Source of the DNA: Marthasterias glacialis
Taxonomy: Eukaryota; Echinodermata; Asteroidea; Forcipulatida; Asteriidae
Length of the DNA stretch: 64,000 bases
Assembly (NCBI GenBank): GCA_911728455.2
Contig: OU452222.1
Location: 26,340,923-26,404,922, forward strand
Direction of reading: 5' to 3'
A model generated the notes under the pieces. It made no database searches. It had not been told where the DNA came from and saw only the letters and a program-made list of their open reading frames with translations. Shown piece after piece: positions 58,045 through 64,000 of the stretch; the stretch's first letter is position 1, and every line of letters begins with the position of its first letter. Made by a program: the position numbers and the translations under genes.

Positions 58045-58230
58045 GGGTATGCACAGCATTGGTAAGAGTGAACAATATAAATGCTCACAGATTTGCACAG
58101 AACTTTACATGGTATAAAGACGGTCATGGTCGGAAACTTCCCTTGAAATATTTTTTGCCTGAAATGCTATACTCTTTTGAGAAATTAGTCAAACAGTTTT
58201 GATCTCATGGAGAGATATAAACGCAAGACT
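58045..58230 (+). mobile_element. Diverged relative of the AGCCCCAGCTC MITE, partial
   Basis: It begins only a few bases after the complete copy ends. It repeats the landmarks ATTGGTAAGA, AAATGCTCACAGATTTGCA, ACATGGTATAAAG, AACTTCCCTTGAAATATT and TTTTGATCTCATGG. It lacks a matching right end. The next closest relative is at 54530-54665. Confidence 0.55.
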
Positions 58231-58234
58231 CTTC

Positions 58235-59000
58235 ACAGCACAGCCAATAACAGGAATTGAACTAAAAAACTGAAAACTAAATTTTAATTTTCTATGTTTT
58301 TTCCCTCTAACCCATCCAAACCCACACAATATCAACAGCGACAACAAACAAAACCTTAAAACATTGATAATTCTGATTGGCCCCTCTTATGCAGACTTTT
58401 TCTTGCTTTTCTTGAATTCCACCCTCATGTTGGGCAGTGAAATAAAGGCAAATTCCCCCTGGAAGAAACTTTCCTTATGAACCCACGGTGAACCCTTGGT
58501 TCTGGTACGAGAAACTAATAATAAATAATATCCTGGTGAATGTGGACAAATAAATTGGCCTGGTAGGTGAGGTACAACAACAGGAATTGGGGGAAATCTA
58601 AGTTATTAGTTTGTCCACACCCTGTGGGATTTTGCCTATTTCACCTAACATGCCTAACCACCTAAACAACAAAAGGTCATGAACCTCATAGTCTTACATC
58701 TGATCCATACTTGAAATGGTATTAACTGCAATCAAAAGTAATATATGCTAATGATATTACCTATTATATAACTGACAAACAGATCCTTGTCATTTGATTG
58801 GTGGAACTTACATCACGTGACATTCACTATTACTCCCGTCTGCATCGGCATTTGAGCATTTGCATTTGAGCAGTACAGCACAGCTGCTAAAAGCAAAGGA
58901 GCAACTGTGCAAAAGGTTGTAATATTACCGCACCCCGCATATTGCGCTGTTCTATCTCCGCGTATTGCGCTATTTTAAGCTGCGAGTCAAGTTTGCTTGA
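58235..59000. other. No gene recognised
   Basis: Unique AT-rich text. At 58935-58975 the phrase TATTGCGCT recurs, resembling text near 32010-32060, possibly a decayed repeat. Confidence 0.4.
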
Positions 59001-59232
59001 AGGATAAAATCGTTATCATGCGCACATGGACTACAGAAAAATACAGAGCGTCTGTGACACAAGGTCTAATGACTGCATTTCTATGCAGTCATCCACATTA
59101 TTTATATAGAAGGGGTTTTAGAATTTTCAGAGTGCAAGGGTGGGGGGAGATGAACTGTGTCTATTTTGATTCTGTGTTCATTGTAAAATACATTCAAATG
59201 ACAAGGATATGTCAGTTAGATAAAACTAATAT

Positions 59233-59352
59233 TGAGTGGCTTGAATTCGTGAAGTGGGAGGAACATTATCGCTCGGTAAAGTTTGGACTGCTCCATTTCA
59301 CTCGGCTTAGTCTCGTGAAATGGAACAGTCACGAGGCCCAAAGGCCACTCGA
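59233..59352. repeat. Small palindromic element
   Basis: GAGTGGC near 59234 and GCCACTC near 59344 are outer complements. CTGCTCCATTTCAC (59289-) and GTGAAATGGAACAG (about 59315-) form an inner hairpin around CGGCTTAGTC. Likely a MITE. Confidence 0.45.
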
Positions 59353-59409
59353 GGTGTGGGCTACAGAAGGGATAAAAACCTGCCCCAACAAACATAAAGG
59401 CCTCGTCCC

Positions 59410-59530
59410 CAGTTTGAAGCAATTATACATGTATACAAGAGTTAAGTGTCTTGCTCAAGGACACAATTGTCATGATCCGGATTCGAACCCACATTCTGAT
59501 GACTCAGAACTCGAGACCAATGCACTAAAC
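59410..59530 (-). mobile_element. tRNA-derived SINE, minus strand
   Basis: On the minus strand: A-box-like TAGTGCATTGG (59517-59527), B box GGTTCGAATCC (59479-59489), then GTGTCCTTGAGCAAGACACT, the body core shared with the SINE at 56905. Its head differs from that copy. The open frame across 58997-59575 runs through this SINE. Confidence 0.7.
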
Positions 59531-59800
59531 AGCTCCCCCATGACACCCTACGAAAAAAACCATTATTATCAATAAGACAAGCTCGATTGATAAACAAAGT
59601 TTGCCTTAAATCATTTTGATACCATTACACTTTTACAATCGAAATTCAGATACAGTATGTTTGTAATATTTGTATTTTTTTTTTTTTTTTTTATATTATT
59701 AATACATCTATTAAATTGCTTGCAGTACCCATTTCAATTTACAGCTTTTAACTAGCCTCTCCCTATCTGGCATGATCCATGCCCGTGAACTGTTTCCCAC

Positions 59801-59862
59801 AGAACTCGGTAGGCACTGAGTATACAAATGTGCTTCAATCACACATCAGCGTAGGGGTAAAA
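59801..59862 (+). mobile_element. SINE tail fragment
   Basis: GGCACTGAGTATACAAATGT and CATCAGCGTAGGGGTAAAA match the tails at 11280 and 28020. No pol III box upstream. Confidence 0.45.
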
Positions 59863-60224
59863 CTAAACCAAAAAAATATCAAAAAGGTATAGTTTGTGTT
59901 TGAGCACAAAATGTAACGTGATTCATGTTTATTTGTGAGTCCTAAAACCCATTGAAACCAGCTTGCTTTTAGCTCGGAAAATATCACATTTCAAAAGATT
60001 TCATTGGATAGTGTGTAACCCGATTCTCCCCATATGTTTCCCCTACCTCAAAAACGGGGCCAAGCTGCTCCAAATAAAATAAAATTGTGAACTGAATCAA
60101 CGTTGGCGCAGCATGCCAAATGACACCTTCATTGTTCACTGGATGCAGAACTTGTATCATAGCAGTTAGACCCGCGTACAATACATAATCTTGAAGGTAT
60201 AACATGTATGTTGTTAAACTAGCA

Positions 60225-60280
60225 AGCCCTTTGAGATGCCTGTATATAAAGTGCTAGGCCTAAATAAGAACCAAATAGTA
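60225..60280 (+). mobile_element. SINE 3' tail fragment
   Basis: AGCCCTTTGAGATGCCTGTA, TATAAAGTGCTAGGCCTA, then A-rich tail with TATTTATTTT; same tail class as 20050 and 57215. Confidence 0.35.
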
Positions 60281-60284
60281 TTTA

Positions 60285-61465
60285 TTTTTTTATATATGTA
60301 CAAATGTTCATGCCTCGTTTTGTATATTATGTTGACTGATCCATTAAGCCCTGCCCCCTTTCGTGCTGACCAATCACTACCCAATCACTAATCAAGTCCG
60401 ACAGGAATCCTATTGGAAAATGTAAATATGCATGCGCATACTTACAGCGTGTGCGTTCGTGTCGTGCAGTGTGGCATTGAAGAGACGCACATTGTGCTGC
60501 CCACGTGTACAGTGGTGATGTGCATGTAGCCGATGCTGTGATTGGTCAATATGTTTAGGGGGGGTGGGGTTGAATGGATCCATCCATTGTTCACGGTTAT
60601 TACACATATTTTCAAGCATGAACAGCGCATTGGGGTCTTGTCATTAACAGAATGTCCTTTGTCAAGAGTCATTTATTTTTGTTACATATTTGTAAGGTAA
60701 AGATTAATGCCAATACATATGACATACACTAAATACTGTTTTGGGTTTTATTTCCTGCCGGCAGTAATTGAGATCATTCAAACAATTTGCTAAGTGGCCA
60801 CTAAAAAATTTACAAGGCCTTGCCACTTTATGTCTTTAACGGGCTAGCTTATAAATGGTCAAACAAACATTCACCGAGAGTCAGAAAATATAGGAGGAAA
60901 GACCTGTAGAATGCCAGAGCCAGAATCATGTGTTGACCTTGACCAAGGAGATCAACTGGTCATGGTAAACTGGGCACAGTTATTTACTTTTATAACTCTG
61001 TGTTGACAAGCGAACCAACAGTGCCAGACATCCAAAATGGCTACAAAAAAATTACGAGTCTGCACACTCGTATTCAGTGACCTACAAATGGCGTTTTGGA
61101 CGAGGTTTAAAACTCGACAACACCCACTATCTTACTAAATGGCATATCCTGGAGAAGGTTTTAAACCAGACAAGGTCCACACTCTCAAAAAGCTTTATAC
61201 CCAAGACTAACCAACCCTAGACACAGGCCAAAACGAAATACCGTCCACCATTTTACAAAGCAAGAGTTGGCGATGCAACAAGTCTTTAAAATGACAATGT
61301 TGGCATCCGACAGCATCTGTAAAATTACAAATCAACAGTAGACAACGGGACAGCGTCTGTACATACATTACAAAACTTTATATCCAGGGCAAGGTTCACA
61401 ATGTTCGCAACCTCACCAAACCCGAAGAAGAGAACTCAAAAACCACGAGTGGTTTGCCCAACCTT
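60285..61465. other. No gene recognised
   Basis: Includes a complex part at 60420-60620 and a stretch 61020-61440 with recurring CAAAATGGC/ACTCG-like words. No exon or transposon end is identified. Confidence 0.45.
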
Positions 61466-61467
61466 TT

Positions 61468-61551
61468 GAAGTTTCTAACCTAATGAGGTTTCTAACCTTA
61501 TGAGGTTTTGAGGTTTGTAACCATTGGTGAGGTTTTAAGCCATTTGAGGTT
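61468..61551 (+). repeat. Degenerate minisatellite of GAGGTTT/TAACC blocks
   Basis: GAAGTTTCTAACCTAATGAG, then GTTTCTAACCTTATGAGG, then several GAGGTTT(T)-(T/G)TAA(C/G)C variants of irregular period. Confidence 0.6.
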
Positions 61552-61706
61552 CACACACAGCCTTCTGAGGGTCAATTCTTACAAAATTCAAACTATTAAA
61601 TGGTGACAAGAACACAAAATGTTCAGTTATGTGCAATGAAACCCAATTTCGTACTTATAAAATTATGCCAACACCATAGATGATTGGCCCGCTGGCGTCG
61701 AGGCAA

Positions 61707-61840
61707 AGGAGTGTTGGCTCTGAAAAGAGCCGGAGCGGTCTCGACATTTCGATCACTATGCTCTGATCATCAGTATACTCAGATCGTATACTGATCGAAA
61801 CGTCGAGACCACTCCGGCTCTTTTCAGAGCCAACACTCCT
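61707..61840. repeat. Fold-back element with two histone-type 3' stem-loops
   Basis: Arms of 49 bp (61707-61755 and 61792-61840) match at 47 positions as inverted repeats around a 36-bp spacer. Each arm holds GGCTCTTTTCAGAGCC (plus strand at 61816-61831; complement at 61716-61731), the 6-bp stem and 4-base loop of metazoan replication-dependent histone mRNA 3' ends. Each also holds TCGAAA(C/T)GTCGAGACC. The spacer contains a 9-bp inverted pair (TCAGTATAC/GTATACTGA). A purine block CCAAAAGAGA follows the right stem-loop at roughly the distance of a histone downstream element. No histone coding sequence is adjacent, so it is a mobile or fold-back repeat, not a histone gene. Confidence 0.7.
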
Positions 61841-61859
61841 CCCAAAAGAGATTCAAACA

Positions 61860-63630
61860 CATGGTTGTACCCGCAAGTTTACTAGTTAACAGTATTTTCT
61901 TAGTTTCCAACACCATGCTAAGCTTCAAACATCACTTCAATATCAAGATGTCATACATATTTTTTAACGCTCGTAGGAAAACTTTTCAGTGGGTGGTGCA
62001 TGATCAATATGCATATTAGGCTTCCAGTATCTACGGAGCACGCTGTATTAAAGTCTACAGTCAGCTTAACAAGTTTTTTTTTATGGAAGGGGTGGATGAG
62101 GTTGATAGCCATGGTCAAGGCTAGTAACATGACAATTCAGCTCCACTCATAAATGCGTTCACTTATCCCTTGGAAGTAAGGTTTAAAAAGCTCGCGCCAC
62201 GTCGTTAAAGAATCAAGGTTACATCTCGGTATGAAACGGCAATCCATTGGAATGATGCTAATCAGGCAACTATCAAATGTGTCTTACATTTAATTGTGCA
62301 CTCAGGAAGAAACTTATGCAGTTAACTTATTAAAGGGAAAACACAAGGCTGTTTGGAGGGGTGCTTCAGTAACAAGAGTAGCTCAGCATACACACAAAAA
62401 TTGCTTACTGGAGTAAGGTTACCAGCCAAAATACCATGTCATGTGTACTGTTTATGACTGGCTACCTGTACAGAATGCTTTTCCTAAGCAGAAACTATCT
62501 CTGCTTTTAATGACATCGTACGGAACCAGTAACTATAAAATTTCTAAAAAACGACCATTTCAGACCGAGTCCCTACTCTTTTATGCCAATTCCTCAATAC
62601 CCTTTTTGTTAAAAAGCGTAATAGGCCTTATGTAGGAAAATCTGTACACAAAATTTGGTTTGTACTCTTTTCAATTCATGTCACGTCCTCCTTTCGCAAA
62701 GGTCAAATTTCTTGCAATGCTTGTGAAACGTACTAACAGATTTTAGTAACAGATTTTACATTGAGTACCGGTATGCATTGATTGCGCCTGTGAAATTAGC
62801 GTGTCAACACGCATATGGCTGTGAGTTCCAAACGTACATTAACAGCTCCAGCAATGTCTTTATCAGCCGTTTAAAACCGGTCTTAAACGGTCATGTGACC
62901 ACCTTTCAACCAATAGGACTGCCTAAACTGTCTGTGTATTTATGAAAAAAACCTTGAAAGCAGATCCATGAAATTGGGCAAAACGTATTGAGCGTGATTA
63001 TTATAAGTGTCAAAACTGAAAATTTGCAGCTCTGGCTGTGTTGGATAAAAGGAAATAGCGAAACAAATAATTGTAGTAATTAGAAACACAGGCTTTTTAA
63101 TATTGAAAAGGGGAAGTTTGAACTTATTATGTTAGTATTTTCTTTGGAGTAAGCAAACAGAGTATTAAAGAAATCAGTATCTGAGTAAGTTAAAACTATA
63201 AACAGCATGTGTGTTTTTTCTAATTTATGTTATTATTATTTTGTTGTTTTTTTTACTTTGAAAGTCTAATTAACAGAAAGCACTTTGGGGCACAACTTTC
63301 TGGAAAAAATTTGAGGCACGACAGAAAAGTTTCAAAAGAAGAATTGCATCAAATATATCACTGTGATTTTCAAGAACACTGTCCAACCTTTAACACACAG
63401 CAATTCTCCAACGAGTTAATGTGTGAAATGTAACTTTTTGCAAAAACACTATTCTCTAACCATAAAAACTGAGCATCTATTTCAACTTCTTTTTTTCCGT
63501 GAGTAAATTTTCTTGTTAACTTGACAGCAAAAACAAATGTATTCTTCCCAAAACAAATGGTGTCTTACCATTGACCATTATTTGCTTCAAACTTTCTTCA
63601 ATTGTTTGGAGGTATCATCTTTGGTAGACT
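61860..63630. other. No gene recognised
   Basis: Apart from the MITE part at 62375 it is AT-rich unique sequence. GTTTAAAACCGGTCTTAAAC near 62869-62888 is a short palindrome. Confidence 0.5.
62375..62530 (-). mobile_element. GGGCCCAATTTCATGG-family MITE, internal part
   Basis: Contains AAAAATTGCTTACTGGAGTA, AGGTTACCAGCCAAAATACC, ATGTCATGTGTACTG and TTTTCCTAAGCAGAAACT. The ends are unclear. Confidence 0.55.
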
Positions 63631-63636
63631 GCGTTT

Positions 63637-63708
63637 GGGCCCCATTAGTTCATAGAGCCGCTCAAACAAAAAAAATTGCTTGATAAATTTCTGATTAGCA
63701 CAAATGAA
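63637..63708. mobile_element. GGGCCCAATTTCATGG-family MITE, partial copy abutting the next
   Basis: It begins GGGCCCCATTAGTTCATAG, then CCGCTCAAACA and AAATTGCTTGATAAATTTC. It stops where a second copy starts with its own GGGCCC at 63711. Confidence 0.45.
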
Positions 63709-63710
63709 CA

Positions 63711-63982
63711 GGGCCCAATTTCATGGCTCTGCACAACAGAGAGTTCTGGGCTTACGGCACCTTGTAAAGCGTTTATTTCTATGGGCCGTGGCAGGGCGTA
63801 AGCGCACAATTCCACGCACAAAAGTTGCTCAGCAAAACAAAATTTATGATTACCAGATTTGTGTTACCAGCCAAAATACCATGTCACATGTACCATTTGT
63901 GACTGGTACCCTGCTCATCTTTGCTTAGCAGAAATTTGTCAAGCGATATTTTCCGCTCAAGCAGCTCCGTGAAACTGGGCCC
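63711..63982 (-). mobile_element. GGGCCCAATTTCATGG-family MITE, full length with about 70 extra bp
   Basis: The ends GGGCCCAATTTCATGGCTC and CTCCGTGAAACTGGGCCC are well preserved. The core ACCAGCCAAAATACCATGTC and AAGCGATATTTTCCGCTC is intact. Near 63735-63810 it carries about 70 bp not found in the other copies. Otherwise the copy reads among the youngest here. Confidence 0.75.
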
Positions 63983-64000
63983 TAGAAACCAGTCACAAAA

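Noticed and set aside
58997-59575. Longest open frame in the window (192 codons, plus strand)
   Set aside because: It runs through a palindrome and an antisense SINE and shows no domain, no splice support and no coding-like composition.
61756-61810. Functional hammerhead ribozyme in the spacer of the 61.7-kb palindrome
   Set aside because: CTGATGA and GAAA with GTC occur in order on the minus strand, but the helix between them does not close in the required register.
61816-61831. End of a real histone gene
   Set aside because: The stem-loop sequence is perfect, but no histone reading frame lies upstream on either strand and the structure is part of a palindromic repeat.
1-64000. Retrovirus-like elements, LINEs or autonomous transposases
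   Set aside because: No reverse transcriptase, integrase, capsid or transposase motif was found in any frame. All mobile sequence recognised is short and non-autonomous.

Overview
The window looks like intron-dominated metazoan DNA, most likely from an echinoderm and probably a sea star. The clues are AT-rich, gene-poor sequence, a dense population of short non-autonomous DNA transposons (MITEs), tRNA-derived SINEs, and ACATGT/GTAC microsatellites. I recognise several repeat types from memory as resembling asteroid repeats (TTAA-flanked AGGCA and AGCCCCAGCTC elements, the GGGCCCAATTTCATGG family, the AATGGGAGACTT family). No database was searched, so the organism call is an inference. There is no bacterial, phage or CRISPR signal.

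Only two protein-coding exons can be supported, both on the minus strand. One at 17395-17575 is an internal exon with a good 3' splice acceptor and an excellent CAG|GTAGGT donor. It encodes 60 residues of Ser-rich, disordered protein around a textbook SUMO-interaction motif (VIVIDSDSD). The other, at 6287-6371, starts with an ATG in a strong Kozak context and ends at a CCAG|GTAAAT donor. It encodes a Pro/aromatic-rich N-terminus (MAVNNGNIYP...PFPYFPPP). Both donors leave phase 1, so both exons could splice onto the same downstream exon beyond position 1. The simplest model is one minus-strand gene with an upstream promoter (exon at 17.5 kb) and an internal promoter (exon at 6.3 kb). Two separate genes cannot be excluded.

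Around these exons are complex-looking stretches that resemble developmental cis-regulatory DNA. A roughly 100-bp module with a RUNX site and E-box, duplicated in tandem, lies at 7749-7995. A 15-bp SOX-POU composite site identical to the textbook consensus, with four E-boxes, lies at 13940-14215. Homeodomain/MEIS-like sequence lies at 17760-18110, and an RFX X-box-like site at 18957-18970. This suggests, but does not prove, that the host gene is a developmental or neural regulator.

The rest, including nearly all of 19-64 kb, is non-coding. It consists of MITEs (at least eight families), SINEs with three or more tRNA-like heads, fold-back elements, local tandem duplications, dispersed repeats and long G/C or T homopolymers. 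Notable pieces are a 134-bp near-perfect palindrome at 61707-61840 carrying two histone-type 3' stem-loops in opposite orientation, a MITE whose empty site is preserved elsewhere in the same window (31666-31812 versus 56651-56690), piggyBac-like TTAA elements in two subfamilies, and an exact 81-bp tandem duplication at 49335-49496. No autonomous transposase, LINE, retrovirus-like element or complete gene was found.
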